From Prevotella sp. (GTDB lineage: Bacteria > Bacteroidota > Bacteroidia > Bacteroidales > Dysgonomonadaceae), in contig JAITVV010000016.1 in assembly GCA_031285625.1 (NCBI GenBank), positions 1 to 43,021 on the forward strand: a stretch of 43,021 bases of DNA, in the 5' to 3' direction. How positions within the stretch are numbered: the stretch's first letter is position 1; every line of letters starts with the position of its first letter. Position numbers and translations under genes: made by a program. Of this stretch, positions 8,178 to 16,467 are shown one piece after another. The notes below the pieces were generated by a model. That model was not told the origin of the DNA and did no database searches. It saw nothing but the letters and a program-made list of their open reading frames with translations.

Positions 8178-8990
8178 TTAAAATACTCTAAGTGTAAATA
8201 CAATAACTCCGGCAACAGAGGTTAACAAACCGAACAATCCTGCAAACGATGTAGTAGTACCCAGGAACTTCTTTTTCAACTGAGGCATATACAGTACATC
8301 ATTTGGCTGAATATAGTAAAATTCGGTATCTATAATATCTTTACTCCTCAAATCAAAGGTTTTGACAACAGATCCGCTCTCAGTCTGACGTATAACACTG
8401 ACTTTCGACCTGTCGGCATAGGCACCGATAGTATTTGCAATGGATAAGGCTTGATAGATAGTCATTGTTGTACTTGGCATAGGTACCCTGCTGGCTCCGG
8501 CTTCACCCAATATGCTGAAATATCTGTTATATAATGAAACCTCGGCAGTGGTGCCATTCGAAAAGGCATCTAACTTTGATGAGATCATATTTCTAATTTC
8601 GAGCGCTGTCTGTCCCTGCACATAGACTTTTCCGATGTAAGGAAATGTGATGGTACCGTCTGCATAGACTGTTGTCGGTGGCACTCCGGAAGCATCGTCC
8701 AGGCTTCTGGCCTGAGCTCCGGCATCCATCCCCGTTCTGTCACCTATGCCCTGCCCCGAAAACCGGGGTCTATAACTCGAAAATAAGGCGGCAGTTTCGG
8801 GTTCCCAGGCATATACTACTATACTGAGCTGATCTCCGGGAATAATGCGGTATTCGTCGGGATTCATGACTGCCTCAGGGTAATTTAATTTTATATCTTG
8901 TAAGAAATCGGTATCCTTACTTGTTATGCAAGAGCTAAGACTGGAGATAATACATAAAAGTATTAAGATGACTTTTGCCACATTTTTCAT
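8178..8990 (-). CDS. Polysaccharide export outer-membrane lipoprotein (Wza/OPX-like), first paralogue
   Basis: 270 residues. The signal peptide ends in the lipobox LSSC. The export domain is recognisable from EYRIIPGDQLSIVVYAWEPE and from TVYADGTITFPYIGKVYVQG. An SLBB-like segment contains FDLRSKDIIDTEFYYIQPND, nearly the same as in the adjacent paralogue. A glycine- and alanine-rich insertion around residues 78-105 is absent from the second copy. A hydrophobic C-terminal helix ends the protein. The two genes look like a tandem duplication that has diverged; whether they form mixed or alternative pores cannot be told from sequence. It sits 12 bases after def in the same operon. Confidence 0.88.
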   Translation of the reverse strand: MKNVAKVILILLCIISSLSSCITSKDTDFLQDIKLNYPEAVMNPDEYRIIPGDQLSIVVYAWEPETAALFSSYRPRFSGQGIGDRTGMDAGAQARSLDDASGVPPTTVYADGTITFPYIGKVYVQGQTALEIRNMISSKLDAFSNGTTAEVSLYNRYFSILGEAGASRVPMPSTTMTIYQALSIANTIGAYADRSKVSVIRQTESGSVVKTFDLRSKDIIDTEFYYIQPNDVLYMPQLKKKFLGTTTSFAGLFGLLTSVAGVIVFTLRVF

Positions 8991-9002
8991 AATAACAGGT
9001 TC

Positions 9003-9566
9003 TCAGTTTTTTGATTGTACTGGTTTTACTTTATAATGACAATTGGTTTTTCCTTTTATCATATTGTTCAATTTTCCTTTCACCAGTTGTTTTCTTATTC
9101 CGGATATATGATCTACAAATAGTTTACCTTCGATATGATCATATTCATGCTGAATACAACGGGCAAAGAAATCATTATATACCTCATCATGAGAAACAAA
9201 ATTTTCATCAAAATATTGTATACGGATCTGTTCTTGCCTTTCTACAATCTCGTTGATACCGGGAATACTCAGGCAGCCTTCTTCCATTTTGACAAGTTCT
9301 CCTGTTTCTTCCACAATCTGCGGATTGATAAAGACTTTTTTGAATCCGGTATATTTAGGATTATCCTCGGCCAGAGGTTCCAGATCAATCACAAACAAGC
9401 GGATAGCCAAACCTATCTGAGGTGCAGCCAAGCCTATACCATCTGCATTGTACATGGTTTCAAACATATTGGTTATAAGTTCTTTCAGATTGGGATAGTC
9501 AGCGGAAATATCTTTTGCGACCTCTCTTAAGACCGGTTGTCCGTATAAATATATTGGTAATATCAT
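9003..9566 (-). CDS. def: Peptide deformylase
   Basis: 187 residues, the usual length. It removes the formyl group from the N-terminal methionine of nascent proteins in the cytoplasm. All three family motifs are intact: [10 protein letters not shown] (residues 43-52), EEGCLSIPG (95-103) with metal ligand Cys98, and QHEYDH (139-144) with ligands His140 and His144 and catalytic Glu141. It begins three bases after the ruvX stop and is followed by the export lipoproteins, so housekeeping and envelope genes share one transcript. Confidence 0.97.
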   Translation of the reverse strand: MILPIYLYGQPVLREVAKDISADYPNLKELITNMFETMYNADGIGLAAPQIGLAIRLFVIDLEPLAEDNPKYTGFKKVFINPQIVEETGELVKMEEGCLSIPGINEIVERQEQIRIQYFDENFVSHDEVYNDFFARCIQHEYDHIEGKLFVDHISGIRKQLVKGKLNNMIKGKTNCHYKVKPVQSKN

Positions 9567-9569
9567 TAA

Positions 9570-9995
9570 TTATTTGTTTTGTAATCGTAAACTCTCCATA
9601 TAACTCTGCAAGATAATGGTTGCACTTACCTCATCAACAAGTGCTTTGTTTTGTCTGTCTGATTTTTTCAAACCTGCATCCAGTATAGTCTTTTGTGCTA
9701 AAGCTGAAGTAAAACGTTCATCGTAATATTCGATCCGGATATCCGGATAAACAGATTGCAGTTTTTTTACAAATGGGCGAATATGCTTCATGTTTTCAGA
9801 ATATTCGTTATTCATTTGTTTGGGTAAGCCTACAATAATGCATTCTACATTTTCTTTCTCCATATAGGCTTTCAGGTAATCCAGTAGAGTATGGGTAGGC
9901 ACAGTTGTAAGTCCGTTTGCAATAATCTTGAGTGTATCCGAAACGGCTATACCTGTACGCTTGGTTCCATAATCTAAAGCCAAAAGTCTTCCCAT
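9570..9995 (-). CDS. ruvX: YqgF/RuvX-family nuclease (putative Holliday junction resolvase, pre-16S rRNA processing)
   Basis: 141 residues with an RNase H-like fold. The first strand carries the conserved acidic residue in LALDYGTKRTGIAVSD (Asp8). IIVGLPKQMNNEYSE (about 53-67), YDERFTS (about 91-97) and LVDEVSATIILQSY (about 119-132, with Asp121) complete the family pattern. Family members act in 16S rRNA 5' maturation and have been proposed as junction resolvases. The ATG at 9995 is fixed by the canonical MGRLLALDYG start. It lies only about 10 bases after a perfect -7 box, so the message would be nearly leaderless. It is the first gene of the ruvX-def-export-kinase run. Confidence 0.95.
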   Translation of the reverse strand: MGRLLALDYGTKRTGIAVSDTLKIIANGLTTVPTHTLLDYLKAYMEKENVECIIVGLPKQMNNEYSENMKHIRPFVKKLQSVYPDIRIEYYDERFTSALAQKTILDAGLKKSDRQNKALVDEVSATIILQSYMESLRLQNK

Positions 9996-10005
9996 ATTAT
10001 TTCGG

Positions 10006-10013
10006 CAAAGGTA
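10006..10013 (-). promoter_or_regulatory. -7 promoter box for the ruvX-def-export operon
   Basis: Read on the minus strand this is TACCTTTG, an exact TAnnTTTG match. No convincing -33 TTTG is seen upstream. The box ends 10 bases before the ruvX ATG, implying a leader of only a few nucleotides. Confidence 0.5.
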
Positions 10014-10148
10014 GATAAAAAATATTTATTTCCCCCTAATATAAGTAAATAGTATATGTATTTATCTATCCGCGCTACAAAAATAATATTCTTGGGACGA
10101 AAATATATCAATGCCGGAAGTTAAAATGCAGTTAAATGATTATAAAGC

Positions 10149-10179
10149 AAAAGGGAACCCGATGTCGGGCCCCCTTTTT
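10149..10179. terminator. Terminator hairpin downstream of the susCD genes
   Basis: AAAAGGG (10149-10155) pairs with CCCTTTT, and inside it CCCGA pairs with TCGGG. T-rich sequence follows on the plus strand (TTTTTATTTT) and a weaker TTTTGCTTT on the minus strand. It stands about 60 bases beyond the minus-strand susD-like stop and insulates the ruvX operon. Confidence 0.65.
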
Positions 10180-10236
10180 ATTTTGAAAAAATAATCTTTT
10201 TCCGGTCTAAAATACGGGCATTTATTATCCGCCGGA

Positions 10237-11814
10237 TTACCAGCCTTTGTTAGGGTTTTTGTCCCACCATAGTTTGGTACTGTAGTTGTCTGCTCCACCT
10301 AATAATTTCACAGCGTTTTCATAATTCTGTGCATTATTATTTTTCTCATCCGGTGCAAAAGGTATACGTGAAGCCAACCTTGTAGTCAGATTAGGATCAT
10401 CGCTAGCGTTAATCAGCACAGGGAAGAAGTGAGGATAGCCTGTACGACGTTGTTCACTCCATGCCTCTTGCCCCAGCGGGTACATAGCTATCCATTTTTG
10501 GGTGATCAGGCGTTCCAACTTAGTTTCGAACGGATCTGCATCATTCCACTTAATAGTAATTGTGCTTACTGCCTTTGCTGCCAGTTTGCTATCCGGATCA
10601 GCATAATCTCCAGGCTTGCTTGTTGCATCTTCAAGATATGTATCAGCTCCACTTGCCAGCCACTGAGAGAAAGATAATCTAACACCCTCTTCGTACAGGT
10701 CTTTCGCTGTTCCACCCATACTCCAGCCTCTAAGGGCACCTTCTGCTTTCAGGAATGCTATTTCAGAAGCAGCCATCCACAATGTAGGAGCAGTCTGGGA
10801 ATATGTTGTAGATGAATATCTATCCGCCCAGTCTTTTCCTGAAATTGTAATACCTGTTCTTAATCCCAGATATTCAGGGCCACCTTCCACCTGGCTCTTT
10901 GTAAAATATTGAGCCATACGAGGATCATCATAGCCTGCCATATAAGCTATAATATCGGCACACACACGTGAGTCTCCCCATGCTGTTGTCATTGTCCAGA
11001 TAGGGTTTTGAGGGAATGCATTCTGAGTATTATCATTATTGCTGACGATCACTCCTATCGGATGGCTTACAGCTTCCTCTGCTTTTTGCTTTGCCAATGC
11101 CGGATCAGCATATACTATGCGTAAAGCCATACGCAGCTTCAGTGAATTAGCATATTTTATCCATTTGGTAAAGTCACCGCTATATACTTTATCGAATTTA
11201 GCCATAGCATTATAGCTAGGATTCTCAGCAACAAATGTGGTGAGTTCTGCAATGGCTGCATCCAGGTCTGTAAACATATTTTTATAAACATCTTCCTGGC
11301 TGTCATAAGCTGAACCAAGGCTACCTGATCCTACCTGAGAATAAGGTATGGGCCCATACATGTCTGTTATCCGCTGCATAGCAGTTACACGAATGATTTG
11401 TGCCCAGGCAAAAAGTTGCCCTTCACCTCCTGTTTGTTCTTTTACTTGTGTCCATCCTCCATATACTTTCTCAAAAGCATCATTGAAAGGTGAATTGATC
11501 CACCCTGAAGGAGCATTGAATGTAGAAAAATTGGAAGACCATGTATTAGCTATAGACAGATAACGTCCGTATGGATCGCCTATCAGATTTTCTCCCATCT
11601 GATATGCATTTTCCTGTGCAGGATATGCATAATTCAACATCTGCGGAAAAAACGCACCCAGCTTATAGTAACCCTCCAGAATTTCATCATCGGTAGGCTC
11701 AGCCGGATTTCTATTCATGTCTTCAAAGTTATTGGTGCACGATACCAGAAACAGCGAGCATAACAATGTAGATGCCAATACTGTCTTTATATTTTTTAAT
11801 ATATTGTAATTCAT
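10237..11814 (-). CDS. SusD/RagB-family outer-membrane nutrient-binding lipoprotein (SusD-like_2 type)
   Basis: 525 residues from the ATG at 11814. An in-frame ATG at 11847, one base after the susC stop, would add 11 residues before the signal peptide; I prefer the shorter form, but translational coupling makes the longer one possible. The signal peptide ends in LFLVSC, followed by the family hallmark NFEDMNRNPAEPT. The helical TPR-like scaffold includes FAWAQIIRVTAMQRITDMYGP and LWMAASEIAFLKAEGALRG, both conserved in SusD-like_2 proteins. The C terminus ends LWWDKNPNKGW. It forms the lid over the SusC channel encoded just upstream. The ligand cannot be read from sequence. No glycoside hydrolase, protease or sulfatase is linked. 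Confidence 0.93.
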   Translation of the reverse strand: MNYNILKNIKTVLASTLLCSLFLVSCTNNFEDMNRNPAEPTDDEILEGYYKLGAFFPQMLNYAYPAQENAYQMGENLIGDPYGRYLSIANTWSSNFSTFNAPSGWINSPFNDAFEKVYGGWTQVKEQTGGEGQLFAWAQIIRVTAMQRITDMYGPIPYSQVGSGSLGSAYDSQEDVYKNMFTDLDAAIAELTTFVAENPSYNAMAKFDKVYSGDFTKWIKYANSLKLRMALRIVYADPALAKQKAEEAVSHPIGVIVSNNDNTQNAFPQNPIWTMTTAWGDSRVCADIIAYMAGYDDPRMAQYFTKSQVEGGPEYLGLRTGITISGKDWADRYSSTTYSQTAPTLWMAASEIAFLKAEGALRGWSMGGTAKDLYEEGVRLSFSQWLASGADTYLEDATSKPGDYADPDSKLAAKAVSTITIKWNDADPFETKLERLITQKWIAMYPLGQEAWSEQRRTGYPHFFPVLINASDDPNLTTRLASRIPFAPDEKNNNAQNYENAVKLLGGADNYSTKLWWDKNPNKGW

Positions 11815-11848
11815 AATTTTAGCTTTTAATATTGTTACAGTATTCATA

Positions 11849-14800
11849 TTAAAACTCTACTTTAACACTGAATCCCAGATTGCGAAGGCTTGGCTGCATA
11901 AAGTAGTCAATCCCCTGGAAGTATGTTCCTGTTGAAGCTGTTGCTTCCGGATCGAATGGAGCTTTGTTATAGATCATCCATAAGTTGCGGCCAACAAATG
12001 AAACATTTACTTTCATCACGTCATTAAACCATTTGCTTGGCAGATTATATCCTACTGTAAGCTCTTGTAAGCGAACATTAGTTGCTTTGTATACATAGTC
12101 AGACAATAATCCTTCTGTCTGGCCCACTGCTGTATAATATTGTTCTGCACCGATTGTTGTATTTCCTATAACAACTCCTCCGTTGTCGCGAGCATTAGCA
12201 GTTGCTTGAGTAACACCAAATCCATCCAGTATAGCTTGTGTAGGAGACATTACGATACCACCCAAACGAGCTGAGATAAGGAATCCTAAATTGAAGTCTT
12301 TCCATCTGAAATCATTTCTGAAACCAAGGTTCCATTTAGGAAGTACTGAACCTACTTTTTCCATAGTGTCTTCCAATACAGGCTGTCCGTTCTCGCCCAG
12401 AACTACAGATCCGTCTTCACCGTACTTCAGTTTCCTTTTTACCCAAAGGTCTCCCATAGTACCTCCGGACATCAAGCGGAACTCTGATGAGCCTATTCCT
12501 CCCTGAGAAATATATTCAAGATTTATCATCTCTCCTGTTATCGGATCGGCATATCTTCCCAGTTGCTTGATCGTATTTTTGTTATAACTTGCTGTAAATG
12601 TAGAATTCCAGTTAAAGTCACCCCATCTGTTATCTGCTCCTAATGTGATTTCCACACCCTGATTTTCTACATCTCCTGTTTGAATATACATGGATGAATA
12701 ACCTGTAGAGGCAGAAACAGGAACCTCAAGTGTTTGATTTTTTGTATTTGATTTGTACCATGTCAGATCCAGACTTAGTCTGTTATTCCAGAATTTAGTA
12801 CTCAAACCGGCTTCCCATGATCCGGTTCTTTCCGGTTTCAGGTCTTTGATAGGCATGTAAGTATTGGTTTTCCAGAAGCCGCCTTGCTCATCATATTCAT
12901 ATGTTGGTATAGAAAGGTTGCGCGGAATGGCAGAACCCACTGAAGAGTATGAACCACGTACCTTCATGTATGTAATAAAGCTTGGCATATTTACCATTTC
13001 GGATATAACGCCCGACACACCTACCGATGGATAGAAGAACGAGCTGTTACTTGTATTTGCAAGAGCAGAAGCCCAGTCGTTACGCCCTGTCAATGTCAGA
13101 TATAACATGCTTTTCCAACCTAATTCGAAATTGGCAAAAACCGATTGTGTTTGTTCATGCCAGCCACTTTGTATTAGCTTAGTTTTAGGAGCATCCTTAT
13201 CGATGTTTGTTATAGCAAAGAAATTAGGAATCTTTAAAGAAGCACCGTCAACACCAGATTCGTCAGAACGCATATCAGAGATACTTGTACCAATGTTAGC
13301 CGATAGTGAATAGTCTCCAAAGTACTTGTTGATATTCAATAACAAGTCAGCATATACTTGCTTGTAGTCTTCTTTGGTTGACTTGAAACGGCCTGTTTCC
13401 GAAGCAAAAAGCTGATTTGTTGTAGCATAATTCTTCTGAGCATAATTATTATGAGAGTTATCAAGGCGTGCACGTCCCATAACGTTCATCCAATCAAGGA
13501 TATCGTACTGCAGGTTTACATTCATCATATAACGGTCACGCTTGTTAGTCATACGGTTACGATTGATAACCCAGTATGGATTTTGCATTCCAAGTCCCTG
13601 GTCGCCGTATTTCCATTGTTGCTCGTTATATCCCATCGTTTCGTTATACACTTCATAATTTTTTGCATAACCGAAATCTTCTCCTCTCGGATAGGTATAT
13701 ACCGCAGTAAGAGGGTTGTAATATTGTCCCTGCGCCATCATGTTCTGGTCTTTTTGCTTAATGTAGCTGAAACCAAAATCGAGTGTCATCTTGTCATTCA
13801 GGAATTTAGTAGTATTCCTCAATGTTACATTATATTTAGAATATTCGTTTTCAGGAATTATACCATTGCTACTAGTAGAACCTAACGACATATATGTCTG
13901 GTTCTTATCGGTACCTACCGATAGTGTAGCAGATGTCTGAACTGTAGCACCTGTATCGAAGAAATCCATCGGGTCGTACGAATATTTATTTTGTATATCA
14001 CCCCAGCTTCTGTATTCTCCTGTCCTGTTTCCATACTTGCTCTGGAAGTCAGGCGATACAAACGGACGGGAGAATGTAGTCTGGTTAGAGATAGTTACTT
14101 TAGGTTTGCCTGTCGCACCTTTTTTAGTTGTGATAACGATAGCACCATTAGCAGCATTGGATCCGTAAAGGGCAGCTGCAGCAGGACCTGTCAGTACAGA
14201 CATACTTTCTATATCGTCCGGGTTAAGGTCGGCAATACCTTCACCTCTTGGCTGGTCAGCATATTCATTGTTTTGGTTCAAACCACCATTGCTTGCATTG
14301 AAAATAGGCACCCCGTCGATCACATATAACGCATTATTATCCTTTGTGATAGATTTGGAACCACGCATTACCACACGTGTTGCACCACCGATACCGGCAG
14401 AAGATGCGTTGATATTCACACCGGCTACTTTACCAGATAGTGAATTCATAAAATTAGGATCTTTAACACCTGTCAACTCTTCTCCTTTTATTTCCTGTAC
14501 ATTGTAACTCAAGGCTTTTTGTGCTCTCTTGATACCCAAAGCTGTTACAACTACTTCATCAAGGTTGACATCGCTTTCCTGCAAAATAACATTGAAAGAT
14601 GATTGGTTGCCGGTTAAGGTTTGAGTAACATAACCGATATAAGTAACCTCCAATGTTTTACCTTCGGGCACGCGGATAGAGAAATTACCATCGAGGTCTG
14701 TCATAGTACCTATAGTAGTTCCTTTTACGGCCACACTCACCCCGATCAGTGGTTCTCCGTTTTTATCTTTGATAGTTCCGGTAACCAGCCTGTCTTGCTG

Positions 14801-15193
14801 AGTTATATTTTGAGTAGAAGCTACTGCGCCTGTAGAAAGGATAATGTGAGAACCTTCCATGCTGTAATTGATATTTGTATTTTTCAATACCTGATCAAGT
14901 ACTTCGGATGTAGGTTTGTCCTTTACATTTACAGTTGTAGCCTGCTTCACCTCTACCTGGTTATTATAGATAAACAGATAGTTGGTCTGACTTTCTATTT
15001 CACTTAGCACCTTTGCTAACTGAACGTTTTTCAGGTTCATGGTGACTCTCGCATTCTGAGAGAAAGAGTCTGCAGCAAACATCATCTGAACGCTGCATAA
15101 AAGACATAAGACAAAGATTCTCATGATTCTGGTCAATTGTTTTAATTCTGGATATTTTTTCCAAAAAACACCCATCAAATCATTATTTTTCAT
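11849..15193 (-). CDS. SusC/RagA-family TonB-dependent transporter with N-terminal STN signalling domain
   Basis: 1114 residues. A long signal region (to about residue 46, ending AADSFSQ) precedes an STN domain at about 50-120 (NVQLAKVLSEIESQTNYLF). A carboxypeptidase-regulatory-like beta-sandwich follows at about 134-210 (GTIKDKNGEPLIGVSVAV). The TonB plug comes next, with YVIDGVPIF and AALYGSNAANGAIVITTKKG. A 22-strand-type barrel ends in an aromatic terminal residue (GFSVKVEF). The STN domain is the part that touches a periplasmic FecR-type anti-sigma factor. The gene lies directly downstream of fecR- and fecI-like genes, so this is a substrate-sensing transporter. It is followed by its SusD partner. 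Its leader carries tandem repeats and a strong hairpin. Confidence 0.96.
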   Translation of the reverse strand: MKNNDLMGVFWKKYPELKQLTRIMRIFVLCLLCSVQMMFAADSFSQNARVTMNLKNVQLAKVLSEIESQTNYLFIYNNQVEVKQATTVNVKDKPTSEVLDQVLKNTNINYSMEGSHIILSTGAVASTQNITQQDRLVTGTIKDKNGEPLIGVSVAVKGTTIGTMTDLDGNFSIRVPEGKTLEVTYIGYVTQTLTGNQSSFNVILQESDVNLDEVVVTALGIKRAQKALSYNVQEIKGEELTGVKDPNFMNSLSGKVAGVNINASSAGIGGATRVVMRGSKSITKDNNALYVIDGVPIFNASNGGLNQNNEYADQPRGEGIADLNPDDIESMSVLTGPAAAALYGSNAANGAIVITTKKGATGKPKVTISNQTTFSRPFVSPDFQSKYGNRTGEYRSWGDIQNKYSYDPMDFFDTGATVQTSATLSVGTDKNQTYMSLGSTSSNGIIPENEYSKYNVTLRNTTKFLNDKMTLDFGFSYIKQKDQNMMAQGQYYNPLTAVYTYPRGEDFGYAKNYEVYNETMGYNEQQWKYGDQGLGMQNPYWVINRNRMTNKRDRYMMNVNLQYDILDWMNVMGRARLDNSHNNYAQKNYATTNQLFASETGRFKSTKEDYKQVYADLLLNINKYFGDYSLSANIGTSISDMRSDESGVDGASLKIPNFFAITNIDKDAPKTKLIQSGWHEQTQSVFANFELGWKSMLYLTLTGRNDWASALANTSNSSFFYPSVGVSGVISEMVNMPSFITYMKVRGSYSSVGSAIPRNLSIPTYEYDEQGGFWKTNTYMPIKDLKPERTGSWEAGLSTKFWNNRLSLDLTWYKSNTKNQTLEVPVSASTGYSSMYIQTGDVENQGVEITLGADNRWGDFNWNSTFTASYNKNTIKQLGRYADPITGEMINLEYISQGGIGSSEFRLMSGGTMGDLWVKRKLKYGEDGSVVLGENGQPVLEDTMEKVGSVLPKWNLGFRNDFRWKDFNLGFLISARLGGIVMSPTQAILDGFGVTQATANARDNGGVVIGNTTIGAEQYYTAVGQTEGLLSDYVYKATNVRLQELTVGYNLPSKWFNDVMKVNVSFVGRNLWMIYNKAPFDPEATASTGTYFQGIDYFMQPSLRNLGFSVKVEF

Positions 15194-15251
15194 AGATTTG
15201 TTTTGTTAATGAGATTAGTACTCTTTAAAATGATAATGGTATTAATTTCCT

Positions 15252-15283
15252 GTGCCAAAAAATGTTGCCGCATTTTTTGGCAC
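15252..15283. promoter_or_regulatory. Perfect 13-bp inverted repeat in the susC leader
   Basis: GTGCCAAAAAATG (15252-15264) and CATTTTTTGGCAC (15271-15283) are exact reverse complements around a 6-base loop. It lies about 60 bases upstream of the susC ATG. A T-rich run follows on the plus strand only, and no plus-strand gene ends nearby. An operator or a leader hairpin on the susC message is therefore as likely as a terminator. Confidence 0.55.
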
Positions 15284-15328
15284 TCTTTTTCTAGCGTTAT
15301 ATATCTGTCATAGGCTTAATTTAATTTT

Positions 15329-15382
15329 GTGTTTACTTGATACATGGTGTTTACTTAATACATGGTGTTTACTTAAAATATA
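15329..15382. repeat. 18-bp tandem repeat, three copies, between fecR and susC
   Basis: GTGTTTACTTGATACATG, GTGTTTACTTAATACATG and GTGTTTACTTAAAATATA follow one another without spacers (15329-15346, 15347-15364, 15365-15382). The third copy has decayed at its end. They sit immediately after the fecR stop and upstream of susC on the minus strand, where an ECF-sigma promoter or activator sites would be expected. Confidence 0.8.
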
Positions 15383-15385
15383 AAA

Positions 15386-16342
15386 TTACTTGATGTAAAT
15401 TATATGTTCTTCCGCATCTCTTTCGTATTTGAATTTGATATCTCTTTGCAGTACGCGTAAAGCATACTCGATACCATCTACAAATCTGAATTTTCCTGTG
15501 TATGTATATTTATTTACTCTTGTATTTTCTACTATAATATCTATTCCATAGATTCTCTTAAAGTCGCTCATTATTTCTTCAAACGACGCATTATTAAAAC
15601 AGATAAGCCCTTCTTTCCATCTGTAAACATCATAATCGGGGATTCTCGATACTTCCAGTTTTCCATTACTCAGATAAGCTTTGGTATCGGGGCTCAAAAC
15701 AACCGACTGTCCTGCACCGGAGTCTAATCCAACTTCCACGCTTCCCTCCATCAATGTGGTCTCATAGTTATCCCGATCGGAATATGCATCCACATCAAAC
15801 TTTGTACCCAGTACTCTTATCTTTCCTTTCGATGTTTCTACTACAAATGGAGAATCCTCGTTGTGCGCCACTTCAAAATACGCCTGTCCATCCAGTTTTA
15901 CTACACGTTCTTTCTTATTGAAAGAGACCGGATATTCGATCTTGGTGCGTGAGTTTAACCATATTTCCGTACCATCAGGCAACGACAGGTTTACATACTG
16001 TCCTGCAGGTACATTTATGGTCTGTGAACCAAGGTATTGGTCCGATTCTTTTATCTGCATATACAACAAACCACTCATAAGTAGTATGGCGATAACTGCA
16101 GCTACCTTCGCGAAGGTTCCAAACAAAACTTTCTTCTTATTCGGGGATGACTCCTCATCCACCGTATTACTATACATTTCTTCCGGTTCGGGGTGAAGTA
16201 GGATCATAGCATCGAACAGTTTGCGCTCCCTCATCAGGTGTTCCCTGTTTTGAGAAGATGCTTCTAACCATTCTCTGATCTTATGATTTTCCGCTTCTGT
16301 TGTCAACCCTTCAAAGAATTTATATAGTAGTTCTGAATCCAT
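15386..16342 (-). CDS. FecR-family anti-sigma factor
   Basis: 318 residues. The N-terminal cytoplasmic anti-sigma segment (about 1-70) begins MDSELLYKFFEGLTTEAENHKI. One membrane helix follows at about 72-93 (FAKVAAVIAILLMSGLLYMQ). The periplasmic FecR domain starts INVPAGQYVNLSLPDGTEIW and continues KVAHNEDSPF-type strands (YFEVAHNEDSPFVVET). A C-terminal DUF4974-like domain (FNNASFEEIMSDFKRIYGI) resembles the STN fold and ends the protein. It should hold the ECF sigma factor inactive until the SusC STN domain signals substrate. It lies between the sigma gene and susC, the usual order. Confidence 0.95.
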   Translation of the reverse strand: MDSELLYKFFEGLTTEAENHKIREWLEASSQNREHLMRERKLFDAMILLHPEPEEMYSNTVDEESSPNKKKVLFGTFAKVAAVIAILLMSGLLYMQIKESDQYLGSQTINVPAGQYVNLSLPDGTEIWLNSRTKIEYPVSFNKKERVVKLDGQAYFEVAHNEDSPFVVETSKGKIRVLGTKFDVDAYSDRDNYETTLMEGSVEVGLDSGAGQSVVLSPDTKAYLSNGKLEVSRIPDYDVYRWKEGLICFNNASFEEIMSDFKRIYGIDIIVENTRVNKYTYTGKFRFVDGIEYALRVLQRDIKFKYERDAEEHIIYIK

Positions 16343-16467
16343 TCGTATCTTACGATTAATAATTTTAGCTTAGGTTTTATAATTTTTTAATCACGTATAT
16401 GTATAACAACCAGAAAAAGGCCATCCCCAGTAGAAAAATTGTTAATAAATACTAAAATATTATTTGC

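Noticed and set aside
13451-13885. Antisense frame of 144 codons in susC
   Set aside because: It is a shadow of a long, well-supported gene and has no features of its own.
15329-15382. CRISPR array
   Set aside because: The 18-bp units have no spacers between them and there are no cas genes in the window.
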